Source: Adiantum capillus-veneris (Eukaryota; Streptophyta; Polypodiopsida; Polypodiales; Pteridaceae). From it: a stretch of DNA of 64,000 nucleotides. This document shows positions 31,911 to 44,408 of this stretch, in pieces; positions within the stretch are counted from its first letter, which is position 1; every line of letters starts with the position of its first letter. The notes beneath the pieces were generated by a model, which saw only the letters and a program-made list of their open reading frames with translations, was not told the origin of the DNA and ran no database searches. Location: assembly GCA_014529385.2 (NCBI GenBank), contig CM043956.1, forward strand, positions 86,727,721 to 86,791,720, in the 5' to 3' direction. Position numbers and translations under genes: made by a program.

Positions 31911-32220
31911 TAATTTGCCCATCCCCTAGCCTGCTAGAGCATTCATGCTTAGCAGCAGCAACAAGAGATATGAGACTCGCCGCCTGGATCCCACACAAAA
32001 ACAGTTTGCCTTCCCTGCATCAAAAGCTTAATCAAGGTTCCACCTGGTTCCCAAGGAAAACCTATAGAGATGCCATATATCAACCTTGCATCAAGGAAAC
32101 AATCAATTATTTTGGCATAGACCGGCATGTGCAAATATATCTCCTTCTCCATAGTTGAAAGGTCTCCACTGATCATTTGTGTCATCAATTCCTGCTTCTT
32201 TGACAATTCAATCTTGGTTT
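31911..32220 (-). other. 3' internal segment of the Ty3-type element
   Basis: This lies between the CACTA insertion and the 3' LTR. No intact frame resembles pol. It begins with the purine tract GGGGATGGGCAAATTA on the minus strand. Confidence 0.5.
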
Positions 32221-32242
32221 CACTACAAGAGGCTCTTCACAT

Positions 32243-32395
32243 TAGCGACGCTCACACAGCGACGCTCAAAAAAAAAATTCCCGGCGTCGCTATGAGCGTC
32301 GCTATAAGCGTCGCTATGAGCGTCGCAAATTTCTTTGTAAATTTGCGACGCTCATAGCGACGCTTATAGCGACGCTCATAGCGACGCCAGCTGGG
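32243..32395. repeat. CACTA left subterminal repeats with a perfect 50 bp hairpin
   Basis: Arms 32283-32332 and 32339-32388 are exact reverse complements over 50 bp with a 6 nt loop (CTTTGT). They are built from alternating GCGTCGCTATGA and GCGTCGCTATAA units. In CACTA elements such motifs are binding sites for the TnpA-type protein. The equivalent hairpin in copy 2 (57445-57550) has three mismatches, all CG to CA or TG. Confidence 0.95.
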
Positions 32396-32509
32396 GTAAA
32401 AAAAATAACCGAGCGCGCCCAAAAACTCAGATCTCAGATCTGAGTTTTTCGACGCCCTCAAGCAAAGAGCAGGTAACGCTCTCCCTCACTCTCTCTCTCT
32501 CTCTTTTTC

Positions 32510-32549
<40 letters not shown>

Positions 32550-32669
32550 AGAGGAAGGAGAGACAGGTATGCTCCTTCCCTCTCCTCATTCTCATGTTCC
32601 CTTCCTCTCTTTCTCTCTCCCTCGCTCTCTCTCTCACACACACACACATACACACACACATATAGTGTT

Positions 32670-32707
<38 letters not shown>

Positions 32708-33862
32708 CAAAAACGCACACACATACATAAACAAAGAATGCACACACACATTGAGAGAGAAAAAGAGAGAGAGAGCATGCATAAACAGAAAACGCACGCA
32801 TTGAGAGAGGAAAAGAGAGAGAGAACATGCATAAACAAAAAACGCACACATTGAGAGAGGAAAAGAGAAAGAAAACATGCATACGATCCAAAAAAACGCA
32901 CACACATTGAGAGAGAAAGAAAGAGAAACTAAGGGAGCGTCGTAGGAAACTAATTAAAATTAAAAGACCTAAAGATCTAGCCGACGAGGAGTTGAACTGA
33001 AGACCTATTATTCAAGAGAGAAATGGCATAATCAATCTATCATACTTGGCATGGGTGATAGAAAGGTTATACCATTTATCTCTTTTTATTGGCACACACA
33101 TCCACACACGCGCACACACACAGGAAGAAGAGAGTTATAACGTCGTAGGAAACTATTTTAAAAGACGTTAAAGATTAGGTTATATATATGTAGACTTACA
33201 TTAAATTAGATTTAGGTTTATTTTTAACTAGATTTACATTTATTTAAGCTAGATTTAGATTTATGTTATATTAGATTAGATGCGGGTCTCCATAGACTGC
33301 GATGCCTGCATGAAGCGGGTGAAGAAAGCCCTCAATGGAATATAGGGTATTGCTGCCTTCACTCATAGTGGGCTCCGTCGATCCAAAAGTACTGGTGAAA
33401 TGTCTTCAGAAGATAGGGAAGAAGGTGGATCTTCAGGGCGGCAAGAGTCACTACATCCCCGACACAATGACCATCTAGACAACCTCTAGTCATTAGACTT
33501 ACGTTAAATTAGATTTAGCTTTATTTTTAGTTAGATTTACGTTTATTTAGATTTACGCTTATTTACGTTAGATCGAGTCCACGCAAGAATTACTTACGGT
33601 TTAGGGTTTAGAGTTAGACGAACAGTGAAAAGATCTACTGTGAAAAGATGTTAAGATGAAGTGAAGTGCTACAGCTAGAGAAGAGGCAAAGGGATTTTGT
33701 CCACTACATGCAGTATCATGTAGACGTGGGTGTCTAGATTTCTTGTACCCACAAATATAGGTATTGACCAATAAAGACGAGATTATAACCCGGTGGTTCT
33801 GATCTCCGTGCACCTCTAGACCGAGGTGTGCGGGGATTGGACATGACTAGAGAATGTGAGGT

Positions 33863-33902
<40 letters not shown>

Positions 33903-33964
33903 GACGAAGAATGCCAATAGAATATTAAATTTGTTGTCTAGGTTATAAGTTTTTTATCCTCATT
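32396..33964 (+). other. CACTA copy 1 leader
   Basis: This is non-coding, with CT, CA and GA simple repeats at 32480-32930, AT-rich sequence at 33160-33290 and a (GA)n tract at 33867-33899. A nearly identical leader is at 57550-59147, so it belongs to the element. Confidence 0.7.
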
Positions 33965-36003
33965 ATGAGTAGCGACGAGGATGTGGGACCGTCCAACCGA
34001 AACACCTATCTCTCAACGAGGGTCTTATGTCCTTGTAATCAATGCAAGCATGCTGTGCGACGGACAAGACGTGTTTCTTTGCAGCACGTTCGTGAATTTG
34101 GCGAGTTCGATCCATCTATTATAGATCGAGTTGTTGCCAATTATAACTCGTCGGACTCTGACGCTGGCCAACAAGCAGCAATCTTGCAACCCAATAGACG
34201 TGTTCGCAGGCGCTTTGGTCAAGCAGCATATGTGAGGCCACAAGATGTAGCCTCTGACAGCTCGGGGGATGATCATGCAGAGCACATTCCCAACGAGGCA
34301 ATGTTTGAGCCCGAGATTGATGAAATGATCGAGACGATCATGGATTCAGAAAGGCTTATCTATGATGATATGAAAAGTGAAGCCGATACATCATTGTATA
34401 ATGGAGCACGTATGTCTAGATTGAAAGCACTCCTGGTTCTTCTCAACATGCAGGCAAAGTTTGGATGGAGTGACACTAGCGTCACAGCGCTTTTCAGGTG
34501 ATCTATTACAATTAGTTTACTTTAATAGAACTCATGGTGTATAATGATCTGATAGATTTTTACACGACTGTATCATATTTTTATGTTGTGTAGATTGCTG
34601 AAAGAGCACATTCTACCAGCTGACAATGTGATGCCAGATTCCCGAGATGAAGCAAGAAAGATTTTGCGAAACTTGGGGATGGATTACAATTCTATCCACG
34701 CTTGTCCTAATGACTGCATTCTTTTCAGAGGGGAATACACAGACATGGAGAAGTGTCCGAAATGTGATTCCGAAAGATATCGAGTAGATCTCCACGGGAC
34801 AAAAATTCCACAAAAGGTTTTGCGACATTTTCTTTTGCTTCCTCGCATCAAGCATTTCTTCGAATGTAAGTCCATGGCCGCCCTAGCATCATGGCATGAG
34901 GAGAATAAATCTTCGGATGGTGTGCTACGAATTCCTGCAGATTGCGCAGCCTGGAAACATATAGATGGAACATGGTCGGATTTTGCCAGGGAAGCTCGAA
35001 ATTTGCGCTTAGGCCTGGCTATGGATGGCGTAAATCCATTTGGTCAAAGATCAACATCTTACAGTGTATGGCCCGTTGTCATCGTCAACTACAACATTCC
35101 CCCGTGGTTGACTACGAAGAAGGGGCACCTATGGCTAAGCTTGATTGTGCCAGGGCGATATAAAGTGGGGAATATGGATGTGTATCTTCGTCCACTATTG
35201 GAAGAGCTACAACAATTGTGGATTGGCATAGAGGTGGTGGATATGAGCCGACACACAGGACGACGGAATGCTTTGATCAGAGGTATTCTAATGTGGACCA
35301 TGCATGACTATCCCGGGCTAACAGAATGCTCAGGTGATCTATTGACACTCCTCTCTCAGACACTGTAAATCTGGTTTTTCCCCATAGTTGATCTATTATC
35401 ATGTGTATACATGCAGGGCTTCAAACAAGCGGATACAGAGCATGTGTCACATGTGGACCTAGACTGAATGCACGTAGGGCACCCTCACTGAAGAAGCAAA
35501 TCTACGAAGGTCATCAAGCGTATCTTCCGGAGAATCATGTGTTACACGACGGCTTTTTGGGAAGAGAGCCACCAAGGATGTCTGCACAAGCATGGTTAGA
35601 GCAGAAGGAGATGTGCGATGACGGATTGCCTCCAGGGATGAAGAGACTATCTCTATGGTACGAGTTACCATACTGGCCTCGACTCGTGATCAATCACTTG
35701 CTCGATCCAATGCACATATTCAAGAATGTGGGTAATCTACTATGGGACCATTTGACCGGCAAGAAAGATACTTTGGGAGCCAGAGTTGACCTTAGAAATG
35801 TGGATCGTATGGAGCAATATTGGCCGCAAACAGCGTCTGATGGATCGATAAAACTTCCTAAAGCACCATGGATTTTCACAGGAGCCCAAGAACGCAAAGT
35901 AAAAGAGGCCATTCGATCTTTGCGGACCCCCACTGGCGTAATGCACTCGCTCCGAACGTGTTTTACTAAAGAAGGAAAGCTACACACGGCTGACTGTTCC
36001 TAG
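33965..36003 (+). pseudogene. TNP2 transposase, C-terminally deleted (CACTA copy 1)
   Basis: Exons 33965-34497, 34594-35333 and 35417 onward are joined by short GT-AG introns. The protein has the TNP2 layout: an acidic N-terminus, a CPNDC...CPKC zinc-binding segment, then the core with AMDGVNPFGQRSTSYSVWP and NYNIPPWLTTKKGHLWLSL, and a YRACVTCGPRL segment after the second intron. The frame is open through exon 2 here, where copy 2 has a frameshift. The deletion at about 35983 fuses exon 3 out of frame to the second gene, ending at 36003. The DUF4218 and DUF4216 parts present in copy 2 are lost. Confidence 0.95.
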
Positions 36004-36967
36004 AAGCTACACACCTCTACCTACTCCGCCAGGAGCCACCCCACTCGACACTCCTCGCTTCGGGGCCCAGACGCCGGTGGAGACACCTGACGTCCGTACC
36101 CCCATCGACACGCCGCTAGAGACCCCTGCCGGGACACCCAGGTTCACGCGTCACCGGCCAGAGGGCTTGCCTTACTCCGTCGACATCAGCGGCGGCATCA
36201 TCATGGATGATGACGGCAAGAAGGTGATCTCGCGCATGCGTGGTCTTTGCTCTCAGCTGTTTAGACACTATATACTAAACAAATGGAGTGAAGTACCAAG
36301 TGATTTAAAAAACAGAGTCATCAGCATACTTCATGATGAGTTTCCCGTTCCAACACGGGATCAGCGCTTCAATGAAGACCTGATGAAGATTCGAATGCGC
36401 GAATACTGCAAACACAAGCGTTCCGAAGTGCAAAAAGCAATCAAGAATGGGTGGAATAGGCCAGATTGGCTGGCCAAAGAAGATTGGAAGAATGCGAAGA
36501 AAGCAGCGCGCGAGAATCCCGACAAGTGGAAGCAACAAAAGGATGCAGCCAGAGCGCGAGTAGAGGCAGGGAGCTCGCACCACTTGGGGAGCGGTGGATG
36601 GGCATCATTTGAGGCCGATTTTGTAAGTCTTTTCACATTGCTCTTTATGCATGTTCGATAGTTTAGGGTTTATGAGTTTTTTAGTTCTAACATAATGAAA
36701 TCTTTGTATGTTTTGACAGTGGTCGATGACAGGACGTGATCCCACACCGTACGAGCGCGAGTACGCAGGCAGGAAGGGCTTAAACGCCCTGATGGACATT
36801 CTCAGTTCTCGCAGCGGCATGGTTAGTATTAGGGTTTACTCTTTTTTATTTTTTGTATTGTTTTATAAATGTCGTTATATGTTTATACTTACTGAAAACT
36901 GTCTTATTGTCTTTTTTTGCAGAATCCGACAGATACGCCGCTTGGACGCGATGAGACGTCTGATTAG
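35984..36967 (+). pseudogene. TnpA-like (Transposase_24 type) protein, 5' truncated (CACTA copy 1)
   Basis: The remaining exons are about 35984-36622, 36720-36821 and 36923-36967, with GT-AG introns, ending at TAG 36965-36967. A TP-repeat region (DTPLETPAGTP) is followed by a conserved block with SQLFRHYILNKWSEVP and RPDWLAKEDWKNAKKAA, typical of the second CACTA protein that binds subterminal repeats. The N-terminal ~110 residues, present in copy 2 from 63147, are deleted. No in-frame ATG precedes the TP region. Confidence 0.85.
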
Positions 36968-37329
36968 ACGACGTCAGTTTAGCCGTAGCTAGATAGCATT
37001 AGTTTAGGGTTTCTCATAGCTTATGTATCATGAGACGGATTTTATACGTCTTTTTGAACCATGTATATTATTACATTTGTCACCGCAATTCCTTTTGCCA
37101 ATCAATTCTTTATGCCTATGATGTTGTACAATTGTCATTATTACATTTGCCAATCAATTCAGTTTGTCTATGATGTGTACAATTGTCAATTTTGCAAACA
37201 ATGCGTCTTGTGGGTGACTATTTTGGGTCTATTATTTACCTTTGCACTTTTTTTAAAAAGTGAATCAAGTACAATATGGTTGATGGGTGGCAGGCATTCA
37301 ATGCCCTGCCACCAAAAAAATATTCTCTC

Positions 37330-37614
37330 AGGCGTCGCTATATGCGTCGCTATTTATGGCTCTGTAGCGTCGCTATATGCGTCGCTATACTCTTCTGTGA
37401 GAGCGTCGCTATAACCGTCGCTATAGGCGTCGCTATGAGCGTCGCTATATAGCGACGTCTATAGCGACGCCTATAGCGATGCATATAGCGACGGTTATAG
37501 CGACGCTCTCGTAGCGACGCTTTTAGCGACGCTTATAGCGACGCCGGGGGTTATAAAAACCCAGTGTATTTCCGTCGCTAAGAGCGTCACAAGAGCACAT
37601 AACCTCTTGTAGTG
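37330..37614. repeat. CACTA right subterminal repeats, hairpin and TIR
   Basis: About fourteen GCGTCGCTATA-type units lie in both orientations. The segment about 37403-37513 folds into a long near-perfect hairpin centred at GCTATATAGC (near 37444-37453). The terminal CCTCTTGTAGTG pairs with the left end. Confidence 0.9.
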
Positions 37615-37716
37615 TTTGCATCATCCCTTCAATCACTTCATAAAGCCCTTCACTTTCATCTTCAACCTCATTTGCAAATGCAACCAAACCAGACTCCTGG
37701 ATTTCTTTGTCCACCA

Positions 37717-39662
37717 TCAAAAGAAATGCAACATCAGTATCCTCATCACTGCTGTTAGTACTATCACTGTCCTCATCAGATACTGTGGAATAGTCTTCAT
37801 CACTAGAATCATCCTCATCTTCATAAATCTCCTCCAATGTTTCCTTGTGTCCAAATTATATAGCTTCTTGGCACCTGTCTTTCCATAGAGGCTAATCGTA
37901 CCCCGTCTCCAATCTTGAACAGCTCCCACTGCATGTAACCATGGTCTGCCCAATATGATAGGATATGCTCCCAAGCCCGCTGGCATCATAGGAAAATCAA
38001 CCACCAACTTTGCATCATAAGCCTCCACTTCTAAGCTCTTTACAACACCCAAACATTTTACTTTTTGATGGTTTTCCAATCTAATCCTAAAGCCTGACAC
38101 CCCAGTCACTGTGAAACCCATCTTCTCGACGCATGAGTGTGTTATGATGCATATTTGGGCTCCACCATCCACATAACCTTGTCCCAGATTTTTTCTTTTA
38201 TGCCACACATCTACTATTGGACAAATGTCTGGTAGCTCATCCATCGCCAACACCTTCACTGAACCTCTCTCTGGCTCTCTCTCTCCATTGGGTTAACCAT
38301 CCTCTTCCACTGTCATTTTAGTTTAGGCACCATCTCTATAAGCTGTCCAAAAGTAACATCTGCCTTCCTGCTTGTCAGATCCTCCTTCAAGTCATAGCTT
38401 AATTTCCCATCCCCTAGTGGAAATTCTGAAACATGAAACTTTCGACGAGCCCTTCTTTTCCTCTTGGCCTTGACATCCTCGCCTTCATGGCTCTTTCCCT
38501 TCTTCTTACTAGGACCTGGGGCACTTCTTCCTTCCTTGTCCTCTATAGTCCTCTTCCCAATAGGCATCACTAATGTATCCTCTAGCTTTGATGCCTTCTC
38601 CAAGGTGACTACACTTAACACTTTTGTCTTTCCCTTTTCCTCCTGGGTTAATCCACTGGTTCCTTCTTCTCCCTTTATTTCAATGCCAAAATCATTTGAC
38701 CTAGTTGGCACCTGTCTTGGCAATGGATACATGTCTCCCCCCATCCTTGGTGGCTTATCACATTGTGCGCTGATGTGGCCCAACTCTCCGCAATTATAAC
38801 ATGTGGACATCTGCCTCCAGAACCTACCATTGCTTTGTCCAACACCATTCCTAAGTCTTTCGTCACCTCCTGGCTGATTTGCAAACCCCTCGACCTCGAT
38901 TATTTCCCACTTGACTTAGCAGGTTGAGGCTGAGATTCTTCATTAAATCTACCACTTGTCTCATGTCTTGCCTTAGCCCATCATCTTGCACAGATGTAGT
39001 GACCACTGATGGCATAACCTGAATAGTAACATGAACCACTGGTTCATGATGAACCCCTGGCATGCGACCTTGCAAAGAATCCATAGGCTGAAATTCAGAC
39101 CTCATGGGCGAAGACTCCACCCCTAATAGCTCATTTTCCTCAGCTTCCACTCTTTGTCCCTTGCCACCTCTAGTGCATCTTCATATGTCGTAGGCTTCTT
39201 TAACTCCACTCTCCAACTTATATTCTCCCAAACACCAGCCAAGAACCTGTCCTTCTTCATCATGTCAGGCGGGGGTACCTTTGGTGCTAAGTCCTTGCAC
39301 ATACGCTCCCATGCCAATGAAAACTTACGTATGTACGCATCTATTGGCTCACCTTCCTTTTGCACTAAAGCCTGTACTTCTTGCCACACTTTGTTAGGAT
39401 CTTGTATCTTCACAAACTCCTCTTCCAACCCATGCCGTAGATTGTCCCAACTCAACCTTATGGGTGGATCAGCCACACACAACTCCTCTTCAAATGCTTT
39501 GGACCAAACTCGTGCATCACTCTTCAAACAGATTTGGAGAAGACATAACATCTGCTTCGGGTCATGAATCTGGTTGCTAATGCAGGCAACCTCCATCTTT
39601 TCCAAAAAGTCTTCCACATCTTCATCACTTCTTCCATGAAACTCCGGATAAGAGAAAGCCAT
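37717..39662 (-). pseudogene. Ty3-type gag and aspartic protease, degenerate
   Basis: On the minus strand, 39662-39123 encodes a retrotransposon gag domain (AFSYPEFHGRSDEDVEDFLEK, with WKLRK near its end). After a +1-type shift near 39130 the linker continues. 38810-38313 holds a CCHC knuckle (CYNCGELGHISAQC) and a Lys-rich region. A TGA at 38313-38315 and a frameshift in the GA run near 38285 separate this from 38259-37717. That part encodes a retropepsin-like segment: GYVDGGAQICII, where DGG stands at the usual DSG/DTG position, and a later PIILGRPWLHA. A Ser/Asp-rich tail follows. No reverse transcriptase, RNase H or integrase is present. Confidence 0.8.
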
Positions 39663-40672
39663 GGCTACCCAAGTTACGATGCTTTGAGAACCCCTTCGAA
39701 CTCAAGAACCCAAAACTTTTGACTGACTCAATTCCCAGAAACTTCAATGGAGCTCAACTTTAGATAAGGACAAACACATGCACATCAAATGAGTTTTCAT
39801 AGTTAATCATTGGAATTACAACAGGCAAAGGAAATTCCAGGATCTCTCGTAATCTTCTTGGCCCGACATAAAGACTATGCGCTGCTGGCAAAAAATCTTC
39901 CTGGACATTTGAACATTTATTTAGATTCTCTGAGTTAAATGAAAAGGAGTGAATTGAGGGCCATTTTAATCATCCATTTAAGCCAACCATGCAGCTCCCA
40001 GGAAAGCACACCTATCTTATCCTCTACTTTTGCCAAAATTTCAGCAGCATAACAGCATAAATGCCTTAAAAGACCCAAAGACTAGCCATCATAACTTGGA
40101 AAAATTTTGACAGAGTTTCCCCAGAAGTAGAGCAGTGAGGTACCAAAATATAGACTGTATATGTATGCATAAACTGTCAACAATAGAAACCGAGCATCAA
40201 GTAAGAACCACTAGTACATACCCTATGGCGAGGTCATGAAAAGGGTGCTCCAGCTACCTGTATGAACGAAAGGATATCCACATTTGAGAATCCCCCAGCT
40301 CAATAAAACCTCACGCTATCGACCCTCACATAAAGGCTAAATGCAAATCGCGTATAGTCAAGTCTCAGAAATGGCTGGGACTGCCAAATAAAAACAAGTA
40401 TGGCTCCACAAAGGTGTACAATGGCAGTTTCCACAAGTAACGTACAATCCAGCAGACAATGAGCTCAAACAAGCGCCAAGTGATGCATTCCCACAACAAC
40501 TGCTAGTATATCACTGTACTCCAACTACCTGTACCTGTGTGAATCACCTGTACCTGTACCTATCCCTATAACCTGTAAACTGTAGTCTGCAACCTGTAAT
40601 CCCGAATCTCGAAGCTTGAAGCTCTAAGCAGAAGGTTCTCGAAGAAGATTCTCAGTGGGGGCACCAAAAGAA
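39663..40672 (-). other. Ty3-type leader and primer site
   Basis: This is the untranslated region between the 5' LTR and gag. Minus-strand TGGTGCCCCCACTGAG at 40666-40651 is the candidate primer site, offset by a few bases from the LTR end. No gene is seen. Confidence 0.5.
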
Positions 40673-40783
40673 TGTGAGCAGGATGGAAACACACAGAACG
40701 CCTCTATACTGACTCGACACACACTCTTGGGATGATATACACACACACTATGGGGCACCATTCAGCTTACACAATCCACCTGG

Positions 40784-41176
40784 TGTTAGGCACACATTGC
40801 CATAACAAATAACCAATGCAGTAAACATACAATTCATATCAAATAGGAAGCAGGAAACTGCATACTTCAAACACCATACTGCAAAGGAAACAGGTACATA
40901 ACATCATAGATAGAGGGAAAATAGTGTGCCATTCATCATCCTTATTTAGTAATACAATAGAAAACACGGAACTAATGCAGGAGAGAGCCAACTGCATCAA
41001 CAGGCATAGACATAACTGCTCCTCGTCCTGAGAATTCACGAGACACACACTAACTTTCCCAAAATATAAAATACCCATGTTCACCTATCCCTAAGGTTCA
41101 AAGATAAAGGTTTTAATTACAGTTCAAAAATAATAGCCTGACTGCCCTGAAAGCCCTGATAAATCAGGCACTAACA
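40784..41176 (-). repeat. 3' LTR of the coiled-coil LTR element
   Basis: This 393 bp LTR has terminal TGTTAG/CTAACA inverted ends. Confidence 0.9.
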
Positions 41177-41203
41177 CCTGGCACACCTGGTGGGCAAGGT
41201 TTC

Positions 41204-44200
41204 TCAAACCTTGTGAGAACCCATCCCTTGATCAGCAATTTCATCCTCTAGGTTGTCTTTAGCTTCACTTCCCTGTAAAATTGTTGCTGCAGTCACAGCT
41301 TCTTTGTCAGGCCCTTCACAATTTTCCTCCACTTGAACTGTAACTGCTTCCTTAATACTCTCTGTCTCCTGAGAAAGAATCTCAGCCACAATGTTCTGAA
41401 CTGAAGCTTTTAATCTATGCTCCTCTGCAGCAACCTCCAGATCCTTCACTTCAAAAACTTTATCTTTTCCTGCAATTACTGCTCCCCCTGAATCTTCAGG
41501 AACATACTCCTGAATGGTAGCTGCATCCTTAATCCCTGCAAACATGTCAGAATCTTTAGTAATAATCACCTGGTCAGGTTGATTTGCTCCTTGCTGCTGC
41601 AACTTTTCCTTCAAAGTCTCCAACTGCTGTGTCAATTCAACATTCTGCTTCTCCATAAACAAGTTTTCCTCCTTCATCTCCTCCTCTGCAAACATCTGAT
41701 ATGGTTTACTAACCACATCATACACCATGACTTTCATTTTCTCCCAAACTCCCTTCATGTAGTCCATCACTTCAGTCTTCATTTTCTCCACATTTGTTGA
41801 ATTAAGATACCTTCTACAAAGTAGAAAACTCTCCTCTTCTTCAAGTGATTTCAGGTCTTTAGGCCCATTTTCATATTCAAGTACATATCCAAATTCAATA
41901 GCAAGTTTACGTTCAAGGTCAGGTTCATGTGCAGCTTTCCCTTCAAGAAGAATGAAGAAATATTCAAGGTAGGATGTAAACTTTGCAACCATTAGACATT
42001 GTCTCTTGAACACATCCAATATCTCTGCATGTAGATGCAACACTCGAAGACCCGATTTAGACTCCGCATGCCAAATCAATTGATTTCCCTGAAAATGTTG
42101 ATTCAAGAAAAACCAAAATTGATCTGCTTCTTCATCAAACTGATTTGATTCAAGGCTTTAAAATAACAGATTGAACTCTCCTTTACACATAAAAAACACC
42201 ACCAAGATGGCTTCCTCACATCCCTTATCAAAAACATAAAGAAATCCACTTTGTAGCTGCAAAACTGTCCAATCAGTGATATCTCCCTGAAACTCAAAAC
42301 TTTTGACTTCTGCTCCTTGAAAAACTTCCCTTATTTTATCAAGCATGAAGATATAAAACCAATGAGATATAAGAATATCAACATCATCTCCTCCATCAAC
42401 AACATCACATAGAAATGTAGAACAATCTCCAAGAAAATCCACTTCACCATCATCAAGAACTTCCAAAAGACTTGCATAATCATTGGTCAAAATCATCTCC
42501 TCAGCATCAACAAAACCATTCGCATCAAAAATTTGGTATAAATCATCAAGAACATCATCAAGAAAGTGAACTTCCTTGAAAACAGATGAACTTCCAATAT
42601 CCTTGACTGAATTTGTAAAAGAACCAACATCATACAGATCATTGATAACAACATCATCATTCAAGAAACCTTCTGTAACATCAAGATTTGAAGAAAAGTC
42701 CACATTCTTGATTTGAGTAAGTTGAAGCTTCAAGTCCTCAATTTGATTATCCTTGTTCAAAACAACTTGCTTAAGAGCATCGTGAACTTCATAACAGTAA
42801 GAAATATGCAAGTCAACTTCAGTTTGAACCTGAGAAATCTCCGCCATCAATGATGTCTTCTCTTCTTGAAGTTGATTGATTTTGGAAAGCGCTTCATTTG
42901 CCGCAACCATACTTGAATGCCTCTGAGAGATTATTGATCATCTTCACTTGAGAAAGAAAAAGACTTTGAAATTCAGCAAGTTCAGGTACATAACTTCTTT
43001 GCAAATCAAGAATCTACGGATCAGGGACCTGAATTCTGAAACTTTGCAAATCAAGAACCTTTGGTATCAAAACTGGTAATTCAAGGATTTGAAATTGAAG
43101 ATCCTTGTCTTCACAACCTGAATAATTCATATCTTCTTTCGGAAATTGGCTTTCAGTCTTCAAAACTCCAAAAAACTCTTCTCCATCAACACAAACACCT
43201 TTCAAATTGTCAGCTGTTAAATACTCCTCATCAAGATTCATCAAAAACTAATTCATCACATCATCCTCATCAGTAGCACACATTATGTCTTTATGTATCT
43301 TCAGCTCTTCCATTGCATTACGCTGAAATCTGATGTCTCCCTGAATTTCAACATCTTCAAGATTGATGTCAAATGTTGGTATATGGGTTTGTATGGGATA
43401 TTGGTGTCTTCTTTCGCTCACTCCCAATTGTATTCCCTTCTTCTCAATCAATAATTCTTCTTTTGGGAAACTTTCCTTCTCTTCCTGCAAAGAGGTGAGT
43501 CTCTTCGATGTGAGGTTTGGGGATAGCTGGCAATCCTCTTGACTCCTTTGGCTCATGAGTTGCTCCTGGCTTCCTGCTTCTTCCTTCATCATCTTTTGGA
43601 CTATATATCCCTTGCATTGAACAAACTCTCCTTCTTGAATCAACTTCTTCTCTTCAATAATCTGAGTATCTACAACTTTGATCCCATATTCAAGAACATC
43701 AAAATCAGGTTGAAAAACTTCAGGTGCTGAAAATTCAAATTCAGGCTCTGAAACTTCAGTTTTTGAAACTGCAGGTGCCTGAAAAACTGTTGGTACTTCA
43801 ACATTGTGCAAACCCTTGAGTCTATGTGGAGTGTGGTTTTGGGATACTAAGTGCTCCTTTTGGCTTCTTTGGCTCTCAGGATGCTCCTTTTCTTCTGCCC
43901 TTTCCAACATCACCTTCTTGACTTCTTCAGGTTGGCTTTGTGTTTGAGCTTCTTTCATTGATTTGAGACTTTCAACAAGTGCATTTGGAGAAGTTAAACA
44001 TGATTGTACCTGATTGTTCCCAACCAAGGGGAACATTGGTGTTGTAACTCCCCAGTCATCATCACTTTCGTCTTCCTCCTGAAACTGATCTTCATCTAAC
44101 ACCTGTATCCTGCGCATACTAGAGCACGACTTTCTTCTTTTTCCTTCACGACCTTCATGCCAGTCTTCTGCCTTGTCAAGAAGATTAGAAAAATCATCCA

Positions 44201-44408
44201 AATCCTCTTGTGCATCACATAGTTCCTCATGATCTGATGCATCTCGAAAAGATCTGACAATTCGATACAACTTCTTGCACATTTTATGCATACAGTATTT
44301 GACACATACATCTTCCTTTTGACATGGCTTGCACACATAAGGACATTGCTTTGCACAGTGCCCATCTTTTTGACAAATAGCACACTTTTTCTTCTTCTTC
44401 TTTGCCAT
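41204..44408 (-). pseudogene. CCHC and coiled-coil protein of the LTR element
   Basis: This frame would span about 1,070 codons on the minus strand. The N-terminus is basic (MAKKKKKK) and followed by a Cys/His cluster, CAICQKDGHCAKQC, with more CxxC pairs up to about residue 46. The middle is acidic and Gln/Glu-rich. The C-terminal third is coiled coil (ENLFMEKQNVELTQQLETLK near 41690) and ends DQGMGSHKV, matched by DQGMASHHV in the copy at 53024. In-frame stops are TAG 43245-43247, TAG 43014-43016 and TAA 42158-42160, with a frameshift near 42910. I do not recognise the family. It may be a highly derived gag or a captured host gene. The knuckle favours gag. Confidence 0.65.

Larger units (their letters stand above)
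32221..37614 (+). mobile_element. CACTA (EnSpm) transposon copy 1, internally deleted
   Basis: The ends are CACTACAAGAGG at 32221 and its reverse complement ending CTTGTAGTG at 37614, with 3 bp target duplications TTT (32218-32220 and 37615-37617). Subterminal regions are packed with AGCGACGC-type repeats. It encodes a TNP2 transposase (33965 onward) and a second TnpA-like protein. Compared with copy 2 (57383 onward), a segment equivalent to about 61161-63477 is missing, removing the TNP2 C-terminus and the N-terminus of the second gene. It is therefore non-autonomous. It lies inside the internal region of the Ty3-type element. Confidence 0.97.
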
